Assembly: GCF_023101685.1 (NCBI RefSeq)
Contig: NZ_CP082164.1
Span: 10,261,001-10,325,000, forward strand
DNA: 64,000 bases
Origin: Bradyrhizobium sp. 186
Lineage (GTDB): Bacteria > Pseudomonadota > Alphaproteobacteria > Rhizobiales > Xanthobacteraceae
Direction of reading: 5' to 3'
Shown in pieces: positions 8,816 through 20,182 of the stretch (its first letter is position 1; every line of letters begins with the position of its first letter). Below the pieces are notes generated by a model. It did no database searches and was not told where the DNA came from. It saw only the letters and a list, made by a program, of their open reading frames with translations. The position numbers and the translations under genes are program-made.

Positions 8816-8956
8816 GTCGAACGCCGCACACCATTGCTCGTGAAAGGGAAATCTTACCGCCGGATGGTCACCGTAGTCTTACGGGCGCCGCACATTCAAT
8901 CGTCCCGGGCGAGGTTCTCCGCCAGGCCGGCCCATCTGAAGCCTATCGCAAACGCG

Positions 8957-8986
8957 CGAAGGCGACCTTGTGATAGGCCGCCTTCG
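8957..8986 (-). terminator. Possible terminator downstream of acnA
   Basis: A perfect eight-base inverted repeat CGAAGGCG/CGCCTTCG with a 14-base loop lies 50 bases past the acnA stop. Only short TTT runs flank it on either strand, so it is a weak call. Confidence 0.4.
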
Positions 8987-9035
8987 TTTAAGCTTCTACT
9001 CACTTCGCAGTGAGCCACCGTTCACAAATCCGCGC

Positions 9036-11756
<2,721 letters not shown>

Positions 11757-11986
11757 GTAGGAAATCCCAATTGTTAGTTATACCCGGCAAGGGGTATTTT
11801 AACACCGTCAGCGAATCCGGCTGGGTCGCTTGCAGGGGCAGGTTGAGTTGCTGCATCAAGTAGTTCCGGGCTTATAGAAGCTTTCTAACCGCGCCGCCAC
11901 AGCCACAATCGTACCGCAGCAATTCGCGAGCCAAAAATTCTGATGCGCTACCCCAAGATTTACTTAGGGTTTTCCTGGGGGCTCCG

Positions 11987-12613
11987 TTGAGGGCTTCAAC
12001 ACAAGGCGATATCCGCCTCTCCGGCAACGGGCTCATATGCGTTCGGGGCGGCCGCGAGGTGTTTGCCGGCCTCGATTTCGAAGCCGCGACCGGCGAAGCA
12101 GTGGCCGTCATGGGCCGCAACGGATCGGGCAAGACGTCGCTGTTGCGACTGATCGCGGGCCTGCTTATTCCGGCCGGCGGCACCATCGCGCTGGCGGGGG
12201 GTGATGCCGAGTTGACGCTCCCCGAGCAATGCCACTATCTCGGCCATCGCGACTCCCTCAAGCCAGCGCTGAGCGTGGCGGAAAATTTGTCATTCTGGGC
12301 CGATTTCCTGGGCGGCGAGCGGGGCGACACGGCCGAAAGCCTCGCCAGAGTCGGCCTCGACCACGCCACCCACCTGCCAGCGGCGTTCCTGTCGGCCGGC
12401 CAGCGCCGCCGGCTCTCGCTGGCTCGCCTGCTCACGGTCCATCGCCCGGTCTGGCTGCTGGACGAGCCGACCACGGCGCTGGACGTCGCCGGCCAGGACA
12501 TGTTCGGCGGACTGATGCGCGACCACCTCGCCCGCGGCGGCCTGATCATTGCCGCTACCCACGCGCCACTGGGGATCGAATCGCGGGAGCTGCGGATCGG
12601 GGGTGTGGCATGA
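11987..12613 (+). CDS. ccmA: Heme exporter ATP-binding protein CcmA (CycV)
   Basis: A 208-residue ABC ATPase of cytochrome c maturation system I. Walker [10 protein letters not shown] is near residue 42, a slightly unusual signature [14 protein letters not shown] near 138, and Walker [13 protein letters not shown]. CcmA with CcmB and CcmC loads and releases heme on CcmE. The start is a TTG preceded by GGGGG; no ATG fits the conserved N-terminus. It begins the ccmABCDG unit; in B. japonicum these genes are called cycV, cycW, cycZ, cycX and cycY. A 264-base gap carrying a palindrome separates it from ccmB. Confidence 0.95.
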   Translation: MRASTQGDIRLSGNGLICVRGGREVFAGLDFEAATGEAVAVMGRNGSGKTSLLRLIAGLLIPAGGTIALAGGDAELTLPEQCHYLGHRDSLKPALSVAENLSFWADFLGGERGDTAESLARVGLDHATHLPAAFLSAGQRRRLSLARLLTVHRPVWLLDEPTTALDVAGQDMFGGLMRDHLARGGLIIAATHAPLGIESRELRIGGVA

Positions 12614-12654
12614 TATTCACGCACCCTCAGCTTTTCGAGTGGCAGAGCTCCGCT

Positions 12655-12820
12655 CTCTCCGTCCCCTCCCCCCTTGCGGGGGAGGGCCAGGGAGGGGGGT
12701 GCCACATGGCATGCTCTACCGGGTCCAGCGCTCGGGATGCGGGCGCTCTGTTGCAGGCGGTTCGCACGCGGCAAGCATCCTCCCCGGGCTACCCCTCCCC
12801 GCCCTCCCCGCAAGGGGCGC
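12655..12820. repeat. Dispersed palindrome, family F, inside the ccm operon
   Basis: Left arm CCCCTCCCCCCTTGCGGGGG with GGAGGGCCAGGGAGG (12662-12699) and right arm ACCCCTCCCCGCCCTCCCC with GCAAGGGGC (12791-12818) bracket about 90 unrelated bases. It lies between ccmA and ccmB, which are usually adjacent or overlapping. Confidence 0.7.
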
Positions 12821-12877
12821 AGTGCGTTTGGGGCGCGAGAAGCCTACGAACCACTGGTTTGCAACAAGGGCCATCCC

Positions 12878-13546
12878 ATGACCGCCCTCGCCGCCCTTGT
12901 TCGCCGGGACATCCGGATCGCGCTCCGCGTCGGCGGCGGGGCGCTGATCGGGGTGCTGTTCTTCCTCACCGTCGTGGTGCTGATGCCCTTTGCAGTCGGG
13001 CCGGACCTGGCGCTGCTGTCGCGGCTCGGGCCGGCGATCCTTTGGCTGGGCGCGCTGCTGGCCAGCCTGCTCACCCTGGACCGGCTGTTCATGGCCGACC
13101 ACGAGGACGGCTCGCTCGACCTGATCACGATGAGCCGGACGCCGCTGGAGCTGGCCTGTGCCGCCAAGGCGCTGGCGCATTGGCTCGCCGCCGGCCTGCC
13201 GCTGATTGTCGCAACCCCCGTTCTGGGCCTCCTGCTCAACCTCGACATGGTCGCGACCGGCGCGGTGGCGCTGACGCTGTTGGCCGGCACCCCGGCCCTG
13301 ACCTTCACCGGCATGATCGGCGCCGCGCTGGCGGTGACGCTGCATCGCGGCGGGCTGTTGATGGCGGTCCTGGTACTGCCGCTGTCGATTCCCGTGCTGA
13401 TCTTCGGGGTTGCGGCCTCGCAGGCCGCGATCACCGTGCCGCTGTCGTTCGGCGCGCCGTTCTCGATCCTGTGCGCATTGTCGCTGGTCAGCCTCGTGGT
13501 GGGCCCCTTTGCGGCGGCGGCGAGCCTGAGGCACGGCCTTGATTGA
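12878..13546 (+). CDS. ccmB: Heme exporter permease CcmB (CycW)
   Basis: A 222-residue inner-membrane protein with six predicted helices, the normal CcmB size. Family features include LVRRDIRIALR near the N-terminus and LDRLFMADHEDGSLD after the second helix. With CcmA it forms an ABC transporter whose ATP hydrolysis releases holo-CcmE from CcmC. I took the ATG at 12878, which has AAGGG seven bases upstream; the longer frame upstream only translates the family F palindrome. ccmC follows 76 bases on. Confidence 0.95.
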   Translation: MTALAALVRRDIRIALRVGGGALIGVLFFLTVVVLMPFAVGPDLALLSRLGPAILWLGALLASLLTLDRLFMADHEDGSLDLITMSRTPLELACAAKALAHWLAAGLPLIVATPVLGLLLNLDMVATGAVALTLLAGTPALTFTGMIGAALAVTLHRGGLLMAVLVLPLSIPVLIFGVAASQAAITVPLSFGAPFSILCALSLVSLVVGPFAAAASLRHGLD

Positions 13547-13622
13547 CCTTGACCCCGATCAATTTTCGCTGCGCGCTTTCGTGCTGATTGCGTGAGCAGC
13601 CACCGGTGATTATCACGGTACC

Positions 13623-14414
13623 ATGACGCTGATCGACCTCGCCAACCCGACGCGGTTCCTCGCGCTGACAGCGCGGGTGTTGCCGTGGCTTGCGGCCGCA
13701 ACCGTCATCCTGCTTGCGATCGGTCTCTATCAGTCCGCCTATGCGCCCGACGATTATCAGCAGGGTGCGACCGTGAAGATCATGTTCATCCACGTGCCGA
13801 ATGCCTGGCTGTCGATGTTCGTCTGGGGCGTGATGAGCGTGGCCTCGCTCGGCACGCTGGTATGGCGGCATCCGCTTGCCGACGTCGCCGCCAAATCCGC
13901 CGCACCGATCGGCGCCGCCTTCACCTTCCTCGCGCTGCTCACGGGCTCGCTGTGGGGCCGGCCGATGTGGGGCACTTATTGGGAATGGGACGCGCGGCTG
14001 ACCTCGGTGCTGATCCTGTTCCTGATGTATCTCGGCCTGATGGCGCTGTGGCGCGCGGTCGACGATCCCTCGCGCGCGGCGCGCGCGGCGGCGGTGCTGA
14101 CGCTGGTCGGCGCGATCAACCTGCCCATCATCAAGTTCTCGGTCGACTGGTGGAACACGCTGCACCAGCCGGCCTCGGTGATGCGCATGGGCGGCTCGTC
14201 GCTCGACAAATCGTTCCTGATTCCGCTGCTGGTGATGGCGATTGCGTTCACGCTGCTGTTCGTCACGCTGCATCTGGCGGCGATGCGCAACGAGATCCTG
14301 CGCCGCCGTGTCCGCTCCCTGCAAATGATGCAGGCGAGCCGTATAGCGTTTTCGAGCGAAGTGGGCGCCGGTTCGCGTGAAGAAAACGCGTCAAAAGAAG
14401 CTGGGGCCGCATGA
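13623..14414 (+). CDS. ccmC: Heme lyase/exporter CcmC (CycZ)
   Basis: A 263-residue, six-helix membrane protein of the heme-handling family. The tryptophan-rich WWD-type motif is seen in [18 protein letters not shown] (about residues 115-132), and heme-ligand histidines are expected at [10 protein letters not shown] and [11 protein letters not shown]. CcmC attaches heme to CcmE. The last 25 residues (from SRIAFSSE on) are encoded by a palindromic repeat and are not part of the conserved core. Its stop overlaps the ccmD start by four bases. Confidence 0.95.
   Translation: MTLIDLANPTRFLALTARVLPWLAAATVILLAIGLYQSAYAPDDYQQGATVKIMFIHVPNAWLSMFVWGVMSVASLGTLVWRHPLADVAAKSAAPIGAAFTFLALLTGSLWGRPMWGTYWEWDARLTSVLILFLMYLGLMALWRAVDDPSRAARAAAVLTLVGAINLPIIKFSVDWWNTLHQPASVMRMGGSSLDKSFLIPLLVMAIAFTLLFVTLHLAAMRNEILRRRVRSLQMMQASRIAFSSEVGAGSREENASKEAGAA
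14340..14396. repeat. Dispersed palindrome, family J, within the ccmC 3' end
   Basis: Arms GCGTTTTC (14346-14353) and GAAAACGC (14382-14389) enclose GAGCGAAGTGGGCGCCGG-type sequence. I recall this element as abundant between genes in Bradyrhizobium and relatives; here it is read in frame as the CcmC tail. Confidence 0.65.
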
Positions 14415-14608
14415 TGATATCACTCGGCCCCTACGCGTCCTTCATCGTGACATCCTATGCTGCCGCGGCCATCGTGGTGGCGATCCTGATCGGCTGGGTC
14501 ATGCTCGACCATCGCAGCCAGACCCAGCGCCTGCGCGAGCTCGACCGCAGCGGCATCACCCGCCGCTCGGGCCGCAGCGCGACGGATACGCCAAGAGCGA
14601 TCACATGA
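14411..14608 (+). CDS. ccmD: Heme exporter protein CcmD (CycX)
   Basis: A 65-residue protein with one membrane helix (about residues 9-30) and a basic, cytoplasmic C-terminal tail ([15 protein letters not shown]), as expected for CcmD. CcmD stabilises the CcmABC complex with heme-loaded CcmE. The start overlaps ccmC and the stop overlaps ccmG, each as ATGA, so the three are coupled. The family is defined more by size, position and topology than by sequence, and all three agree here. Confidence 0.9.
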   Translation: MMISLGPYASFIVTSYAAAAIVVAILIGWVMLDHRSQTQRLRELDRSGITRRSGRSATDTPRAIT

Positions 14609-15189
14609 GCGATCAATCGACCTCCGCGACGCCGCAGCGACGCACCCTCCTGATGGTGCTGCCGCTGATCGTCTTCATCGTCCTTGCGCTGCTGTTCTGG
14701 TTCCGGCTCGGCAGCGGCGATCCCTCGCGTATTCCCTCCGCGCTGATCGGACGGCCGGCGCCGCAAACCATGTTGCCGCCGCTCGATGGATTGCAGGACA
14801 ACGGCACGCAGGTGCCGGGGCTCGATCCCGCGGCGTTCATGGGCAAGGTCAGCCTGGTCAATGTCTGGGCGTCCTGGTGCGTGCCCTGTCATGACGAGGC
14901 GCCGCTTTTGACCGAACTGGCAAAAGACAAGCGCTTCCAGCTCATCGGCATCAACTACAAGGATGCACCGGACAACGCGCGGCGCTTTCTCGGCCGCTAC
15001 GGCAACCCGTTCGGTCGCGTCGGCACCGACGCCAACGGCCGCGCCTCGATCGAGTGGGGCGTCTACGGCGTGCCCGAGACGTTCGTCGTCGGACGCAAAG
15101 GCACCATCGTCTACAAGCTGGTCGGACCGATCACGCCGGACAATTTGCGCAACGTGCTGCTGCCGGAGCTGGCGAAGGCGTTGAAATAG
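14605..15189 (+). CDS. ccmG: Membrane-anchored thiol-disulfide reductant CcmG/DsbE (CycY)
   Basis: A 194-residue thioredoxin-like protein. An N-terminal anchor lies at residues 14-34, then WASWCVPC with the redox pair Cys92/Cys95, and [10 protein letters not shown] with the cis-proline typical of CcmG. It reduces the apocytochrome c CXXCH thiols (via CcmH) in the periplasm before heme attachment. The ATG overlaps the ccmD stop; the longer open frame upstream has no matching family sequence. It closes the operon, while ccmE, ccmF and ccmH are not in this window. Confidence 0.95.
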   Translation: MSDQSTSATPQRRTLLMVLPLIVFIVLALLFWFRLGSGDPSRIPSALIGRPAPQTMLPPLDGLQDNGTQVPGLDPAAFMGKVSLVNVWASWCVPCHDEAPLLTELAKDKRFQLIGINYKDAPDNARRFLGRYGNPFGRVGTDANGRASIEWGVYGVPETFVVGRKGTIVYKLVGPITPDNLRNVLLPELAKALK

Positions 15190-15206
15190 AGAAGATCGGC
15201 GTACTT

Positions 15207-15236
15207 CGTCATGCCCCGCGAAGGCAGGGCATGACG
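15207..15236. repeat. Hairpin between convergent ccmG and typA
   Basis: A perfect ten-base inverted repeat CGTCATGCCC/GGGCATGACG, with a ten-base loop related to the CCCCGCGAAGGC-type repeats (family C). No T-run follows on either strand, but its site between two converging stops suggests it may act as a bidirectional stop. Confidence 0.6.
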
Positions 15237-15253
15237 CGTGTGGACAGCTCGGC

Positions 15254-17080
15254 TTACGCCACCGCTTCCTTGGACTTTTCCGCGCGCTTGCGCTCGTTGG
15301 CGTCGAGGTGCCGCTTGCGCAGACGGATCGACTTCGGCGTGATCTCGACGAGCTCGTCGTCCTCGATATAGGCCAGCGCCTTTTCCAGGGTCATCCGGAT
15401 CGGCGGGGTCAGGCGCACCGCTTCGTCCTTCGAGGTGGTTCGGATGTTGGTGAGCTGCTTGCCCTTGAGGATGTTGATCTCGAGGTCGTTCTCGCGGGTA
15501 TGCTCGCCGACGATCATGCCCTTGTAGACCTTCCAGCCCGGCTCGATCATCATCGGACCGCGATCTTCCAGCTTGAACATGGCGTAAGCCACCGCTTCGC
15601 CCTGGTCGTTGGAGATCAGCACGCCGTTGCGGCGGCCCTGGATGTCGCCCTTGTACGGCGCATAGCCATGGAACAGGCGGTTCATGATCGCGGTGCCGCG
15701 GGTATCGGTGAGCAGTTCACCCTGGTAACCAATCAGGCCGCGCGTCGGCGCGTAGAACACCAGCCGCAGACGATTGCCGCCCGAGGGGCGCATCTCGATC
15801 ATCTCGGCCTTGCGTTCGCTCATCTTCTGCACGACCACGCCGGAATGCTCTTCGTCGACGTCGATCACGACTTCTTCGATCGGCTCCTGCCAGGCGCCGG
15901 TCGTCTCATCCTTCTTCAGCACCACACGCGGGCGCGACACCGACAGTTCGAAGCCTTCGCGGCGCATGGTCTCGATCAGGATCGCGAGCTGCAATTCGCC
16001 GCGGCCGGAAACTTCCATCGAATCCTTGTCGGAGGCCTCGACAACGCGCAGCGCGACATTGCCTTCGGCTTCGCGCAGCAGGCGGTCGCGGATCATGCGG
16101 CTGGTCACCTTGTCGCCTTCGGTGCCGGCGAGCGGTGAGTTGTTGACGATGAACGACATCGACACGGTCGGCGGGTCGATCGGCTGCGCCACCAGTGGCG
16201 TGTCGACCGACGGATCGCAGAAGGTGTCGGCGACGGTGCCCTTGGTCAGGCCGGCGATCGCGACGATGTCACCTGCGTCGGCTTCTTCGAGCGGGGTGCG
16301 CTCGATGCCGCGGAAGGCGAGGATCTTGGTGATGCGGCCCTGCTCGATCACCTTGCCGTCGGCGCCCAGTACCTTCACGGCCTGGTTCGGCTTGATCGAG
16401 CCTGAGGAGATGCGGCCGGTGATGATGCGGCCGAGATAGGGGTTGGCTTCGAGAATGGTGCCGATCATGCGGAACGGGCCTTCCTCGACGGTCGGCGGCG
16501 CGACATGGCGCACGATCAGGTCGAACAGCGGCTGCATGCCCGCGTCGTGCGACCCATCCGGGCTATCGGCCATCCAGCCCTGCTTGGCCGATCCGTAAAG
16601 GATTGGAAAATCGAGCTGCTCCTCGCTGGCGTCGAGCGCAGCGAACAGGTCGAACACCTCGTTGATGACCTCGGTCGGACGCGCGTCGGGGCGGTCGACC
16701 TTGTTGATGACGACGATCGGCTTGAGGCCGACCTTGAGCGCCTTGGAGACCACGAATTTGGTCTGCGGTAGCGGGCCTTCGGCGGCGTCCACCAGCACCA
16801 GCGCGCCGTCCACCATGTTGAGGATGCGCTCGACCTCGCCGCCGAAATCGGCGTGGCCCGGGGTGTCGACGATGTTGATGCGGGTGTCCTTCCACTGCAC
16901 CGAGGCCGCCTTGGCCAGAATGGTGATGCCGCGCTCGCGCTCCAGATCGTTGGAGTCCATGGCGCGCTCGGTCACCTTCTGGTTCTCGCGATAGGTGCCG
17001 GATTGCTGGAGGAGGCGGTCGACCAGGGTTGTCTTGCCGTGGTCGACGTGGGCGATAATGGCGACGTTACGAAGGTTCAT
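15254..17080 (-). CDS. typA: Ribosome-associated GTPase TypA/BipA
   Basis: A 608-residue translational GTPase of the usual length. G motifs: AHVDHGKTT (G1), [12 protein letters not shown] (G3), [10 protein letters not shown] (G4). Domains II, III and V and the TypA-specific C-terminus follow, ending in a lysine-rich tail. TypA binds 70S ribosomes and supports 50S assembly and growth at low temperature or under stress. It converges with ccmG. The crp-like gene upstream is on the same strand, but a terminator and a 300-base gap separate them. Confidence 0.97.
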   Translation of the reverse strand: MNLRNVAIIAHVDHGKTTLVDRLLQQSGTYRENQKVTERAMDSNDLERERGITILAKAASVQWKDTRINIVDTPGHADFGGEVERILNMVDGALVLVDAAEGPLPQTKFVVSKALKVGLKPIVVINKVDRPDARPTEVINEVFDLFAALDASEEQLDFPILYGSAKQGWMADSPDGSHDAGMQPLFDLIVRHVAPPTVEEGPFRMIGTILEANPYLGRIITGRISSGSIKPNQAVKVLGADGKVIEQGRITKILAFRGIERTPLEEADAGDIVAIAGLTKGTVADTFCDPSVDTPLVAQPIDPPTVSMSFIVNNSPLAGTEGDKVTSRMIRDRLLREAEGNVALRVVEASDKDSMEVSGRGELQLAILIETMRREGFELSVSRPRVVLKKDETTGAWQEPIEEVVIDVDEEHSGVVVQKMSERKAEMIEMRPSGGNRLRLVFYAPTRGLIGYQGELLTDTRGTAIMNRLFHGYAPYKGDIQGRRNGVLISNDQGEAVAYAMFKLEDRGPMMIEPGWKVYKGMIVGEHTRENDLEINILKGKQLTNIRTTSKDEAVRLTPPIRMTLEKALAYIEDDELVEITPKSIRLRKRHLDANERKRAEKSKEAVA

Positions 17081-17372
17081 GGTTGAGCTTCTTTGCGGTC
17101 GAACAATGGGTTAAGCGCGTCTCGCCGGTCGGACCGGGACCTCTTCTCGGACAACGCTGGAAACAGGAGAACGGGCGCTTTCCGCCCAAAAAGGAAGCCC
17201 GGCCAGCTCGACTGGGCATCCTGCGTTGCGGCGCAATATATGCAAAAAAAGCCAAAAAACAATGCGTTCTTTCGCGGTTGGTTGACTGAATTTTGTCCGG
17301 GAATTCCCGGGGCTTAGGGCCGATCCAAGCCTAATCCAAGCGCTATCTAAGGCTTCGTCGCCGGTCTGACCG
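17081..17372 (-). other. Leader/promoter region of typA
   Basis: About 290 bases without a gene. On the minus strand a TATATT (17240-17235) preceded by a T-rich stretch could be the typA -10 element. That would leave a leader of roughly 150 bases with a small stem GGGCG-gaaag-CGCCC near 17185. No riboswitch family is recognised. Confidence 0.4.
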
Positions 17373-17397
17373 CAAAAAGGCCGTTCGGATCAGCCTT
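17373..17397 (-). terminator. Terminator overlapping the end of the Crp/Fnr gene
   Basis: On the minus strand AAGGCT pairs with GGCCTT (one U-G pair) around a nine-base loop, followed by TTTTT. The left arm includes the last codons and the stop of the regulator gene. Confidence 0.5.
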
Positions 17398-18166
17398 GCG
17401 CCGAGCTGCGATCCGCTTTCTCGGTCGGGTAGACCCCCCGCAGCACCTCCTCGAAGTGCATCTTCACAGCATCGTTGCACAGGCAGGCGCGTAGCCGCAG
17501 GCCGTCGCGGTTGCGGACCAAAATCGACCCGCGCCGCGTCTCGAGGACGCCTTCCGCCTTGAACGACTGGAGCACGCGGCTTGCATAGCTGCGGCCGACG
17601 CCGAGCAATGTCGCGAGCTGCTCATGCGTCAGCGGCACGCTGTTCTCGTCACCCGTCCGCTCCATCGCCGCCAAGATCCATTTGGCCGTGCGCTGTTCGA
17701 TCGAGTGGATGGCGTTGCAGGCGGTCGACTGGAAAATCTGCGCCAGCAGGCAGTCGGCGTAGCGGGCGAAGACGTGCCGCAACGAGATCGAACGGAGCTT
17801 GGCCGCCTCCAGCTTGCCGACGTGAATGCGCGCAAACGGCCCGCCGAATTTCACGCAGATTCGGGTGTAGGCCGGCAAAAACCCCTCGCTGACGATGCCG
17901 CCCACCGCGCCTTCGCGGCCGACCAGGATGGTCTCGACGTCACGGCCGTCTTCGTTGGGAACAAGAAAGGTGGCGAGCGACGGTCCGCAGGGGAAGTGCA
18001 CGACCTGGACGTCGTCGCCGGGATTGTAGAGCAGCTCGTTCGTCGCGGCGTCTTCGACGATGACGTGTGGTGCGAGCATCGCGTAGTCCGCTTCGCTCAA
18101 GCGCCGCAGCAGATTATTGGTCGGCCGGCTGCTGACCACGGTTGCCTTGCCGGTACGCGCGTCCAT
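17390..18166 (-). CDS. Crp/Fnr family transcriptional regulator
   Basis: A 258-residue regulator. An N-terminal cyclic-nucleotide-binding-type beta barrel covers about residues 25-145, then comes a long dimer helix. The C-terminal winged helix carries the recognition segment LTHEQLATLLGVGRSYASRVL (about residues 178-198, quoted only as a landmark). No FNR-type N-terminal cysteine cluster and no canonical cAMP-phosphate pocket motif are evident, so it is neither FixK/FNR nor a clear CRP. The ATG was chosen because GGGGAG lies six bases upstream; a GTG eight codons earlier is possible. Many Bradyrhizobium paralogs of this type are uncharacterised. Target genes unknown. Confidence 0.85.
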   Translation of the reverse strand: MDARTGKATVVSSRPTNNLLRRLSEADYAMLAPHVIVEDAATNELLYNPGDDVQVVHFPCGPSLATFLVPNEDGRDVETILVGREGAVGGIVSEGFLPAYTRICVKFGGPFARIHVGKLEAAKLRSISLRHVFARYADCLLAQIFQSTACNAIHSIEQRTAKWILAAMERTGDENSVPLTHEQLATLLGVGRSYASRVLQSFKAEGVLETRRGSILVRNRDGLRLRACLCNDAVKMHFEEVLRGVYPTEKADRSSAQG

Positions 18167-18203
18167 CGTGAACTCCCCGTCAGCCTCCACATTGGCGAGT
18201 TCC

Positions 18204-18465
18204 GTCCAGATCCTGCGTGCACAAGTGGACAGACTGAAGAACTGCGATGTGGTGGGTTTCGTTCCGGGAACTCTCCGATGCGCCGGGCGCAGGCATCGTG
18301 TCGAGGCTGTCCTGATCGGTCGCCGAACGGTTGGCGGCCCTGAATATCCCCTTCGTCTTCGTCACCGAGACGCACATCGCTTCCGATTTCGTCAAGCGGC
18401 CGCGGCTGCAAAAGCCATGCTCCAGCGATGCGCTGGAGGCCGCGCTACGGACGCGGGGCGCCTGA
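18204..18465 (+). pseudogene. Decayed response-regulator receiver domain
   Basis: Two frames together spell most of a CheY-like receiver. One frame (18204-18326) reads LKNCDVVGFVPGTL then HRVEAVLIG, resembling the alpha1-beta2 and beta3 segments ('GCEVVG..GTL', 'FDAAVLD'). The other (18316-18465) reads VAERLAALNIPFVFVTET, then PRLQKPCSSDALEAALR and a stop. The second piece keeps the conserved Thr after beta4 and the Lys-Pro after beta5. The phosphoacceptor Asp, a start codon and frame continuity are missing. It lies between the Crp/Fnr gene and phoD and ends seven bases before the phoD stop. I infer a relic, not a working gene. Confidence 0.6.
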
Positions 18466-18471
18466 AGCCGG

Positions 18472-20013
18472 TCAAGCCAGCTTGGGATCAAGCGTGGTCG
18501 ACCACAGCGCGACGTCGGTGCGGTCGCGCAAGGTCACTATCATCTGGCCGGATGCGCCGTCGATCTTGACGTGACCGAAGAACTGCATCCCGGCGGGTGG
18601 CGGCAGGTTCTGGTTGTCTTTCCCCGGCGCCTTCACGAAGCGCACCTCCGGCCCAAACGTGTTGTCGAGCTCGTTCGGACCGAAAGTGCCCGCGTGCAGC
18701 GGACCCGACACGAATTCCCAGAACGGCTCAAAGTCCTGGAATTGCGCCTTGTTCGGATCGTAGTAATGCGCGGCGGCGTAGTGCACGTCCGCGGTCAGCC
18801 ACACCGTATTCCGGATCGGCGCCATCTTGATGAAGCGCAAGATGTCGGCGATCTCGAATTCGCGGCCGCGCACCGGGCCGTCGCCTTGTGCAAAAGCTTC
18901 CGATCCGCCCTTCGCTGTATCTGATACGATCAGGCTGAGCGGCATGTCGGAGGCGATCACCTTCCAGGTCGCGCGCGAATTGAGCAGGCCGCGCTTCAGC
19001 CAGGCCATCTGGTCGGGGCCGAGGAAGTAGCTGGCGGGATCGTAAGCGGTTTCAAGATTGGCGCCGTTCGGGCCGCGATAGCTGCGCTCGTCGAGCATGA
19101 ACACGTCGAGATGCGGGCCGTAGGAGATCTGGCGATAGACCCGGCCGGGCTCGACGATGCTTTCGCGCAGCGGATACATTTCGTGGAACGCGCGGCCTGC
19201 GCGGGCCGCGAGCCGCATGATGTCGCGCTCCTTATAGGTCGCCCGCAGCTCCTTCGACAGCGACCAATTGTTGGTCACCTCGTGGTCGTCCCACTGCACG
19301 AAGATCGGCACCTCGGCATTGAAGGCGCGGACATTGGCGTCGGTGAGATTGTATTTGTGCGCGGCGCGATACTCGTCCAGCGTCTCGGCTACTTTTGCTT
19401 TCTCGGGAATCGTGACGTTCTTCCAGATCTTGCCGTCGGCGAGCTTCACCTCGGATACAATCGGACCGTCGGCATAGATGGTGTCGCCGGAATGCAGGAA
19501 AAAATCCGGACGGTGCTTGCGCATCGCCGAGAAGGTGAACATGCCGCCGTCATCGGGATTGATGCCCCAGCCTTGACCCGCGACGTCGCCGCCCCAGACG
19601 AAGCTGACGTCGCGGCGGTCGGCCGGCGCGGTGCGGAAGCGGCCGGTCACCGGCTCGCCCTCGATCGCGGTATGCGAGAGATCGCGAAAGCGGACGCGGT
19701 AGAAGATGTCCTGTCCGCCCGGCAGGTTCTCGATCAGCATCTTCGCGGTGAAGTCGCTTTCCGGCAGCGCCGCGATCGGCGGCAGCGCACGCGCGTCCTT
19801 GAATGATTCCGTCGTCGCCACCTCGACCAGCATCTGCGCGGGACGGTCGGCGCGCGCCCAGACCACGCCGCCATCGACGGTGACGTCGCCGGACTGCAAG
19901 CCATGGGTCACCGCCGGCCGGTCGGCCGCGCGCGAGAGATGGGACATCGCGATCGCGCCAAGCGCACCAGCGCCGGTGGCAAGAAAACGGCGGCGGGAGA
20001 ATTTGAGCTTCAT
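18472..20013 (-). CDS. phoD: PhoD-type alkaline phosphatase, Tat-exported
   Basis: A 513-residue phosphodiesterase/alkaline phosphatase. The N-terminus carries a twin-arginine signal (SRRRFLATGAGALGA). The metallophosphatase core shows FVWGGDVAGQG, FLHSGDTIYADG, WDDHEVTNNW and VWLTADVHYAAAHYY, giving the Fe/Ca ligands of PhoD. It releases phosphate from monoesters and diesters in the periplasm or outside. The start was set at MKLKFSRRRF so that the Tat motif is N-terminal; the 15-codon extension upstream runs into a palindrome. PhoD genes are often PhoB-regulated, but I see no full Pho box here. Confidence 0.94.
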   Translation of the reverse strand: MKLKFSRRRFLATGAGALGAIAMSHLSRAADRPAVTHGLQSGDVTVDGGVVWARADRPAQMLVEVATTESFKDARALPPIAALPESDFTAKMLIENLPGGQDIFYRVRFRDLSHTAIEGEPVTGRFRTAPADRRDVSFVWGGDVAGQGWGINPDDGGMFTFSAMRKHRPDFFLHSGDTIYADGPIVSEVKLADGKIWKNVTIPEKAKVAETLDEYRAAHKYNLTDANVRAFNAEVPIFVQWDDHEVTNNWSLSKELRATYKERDIMRLAARAGRAFHEMYPLRESIVEPGRVYRQISYGPHLDVFMLDERSYRGPNGANLETAYDPASYFLGPDQMAWLKRGLLNSRATWKVIASDMPLSLIVSDTAKGGSEAFAQGDGPVRGREFEIADILRFIKMAPIRNTVWLTADVHYAAAHYYDPNKAQFQDFEPFWEFVSGPLHAGTFGPNELDNTFGPEVRFVKAPGKDNQNLPPPAGMQFFGHVKIDGASGQMIVTLRDRTDVALWSTTLDPKLA

Positions 20014-20053
20014 GAGAGGTTCGCTGGTTGGCTGTCTCGTGCGCATCTCGGCT

Positions 20054-20131
20054 GTCATTCCGGGGCGCGCAGAGCGCGAATCCGGAATCTCGAGATTCCG
20101 GGTCTGGTCCTTCGGACCATCCCGGAATGAC
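20054..20131. repeat. Dispersed palindrome, family B
   Basis: Outer arms GTCATTCCGGGGCG and CATCCCGGAATGAC; inside are CGGAATCTCGAGATTCCG and GGTCCTTCGGACC. Close copies lie at 27903-28000 and 29872-29950. It lies just upstream of phoD. Confidence 0.88.
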
Positions 20132-20182
20132 AGCGAAAGCTATATTGAGACAATGTGACGCAGCTATTACGCGCGCGAGCTT

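Noticed and set aside
17390..18166. The Crp/Fnr regulator as FixK or FNR
   Set aside because: No N-terminal cysteine cluster and an atypical recognition helix; the specific subfamily cannot be claimed.
20014..20131. CTGTCAT upstream of phoD as a Pho box
   Set aside because: Only one half-site is present and it belongs to the conserved end of a family B palindrome that also occurs before unrelated genes.
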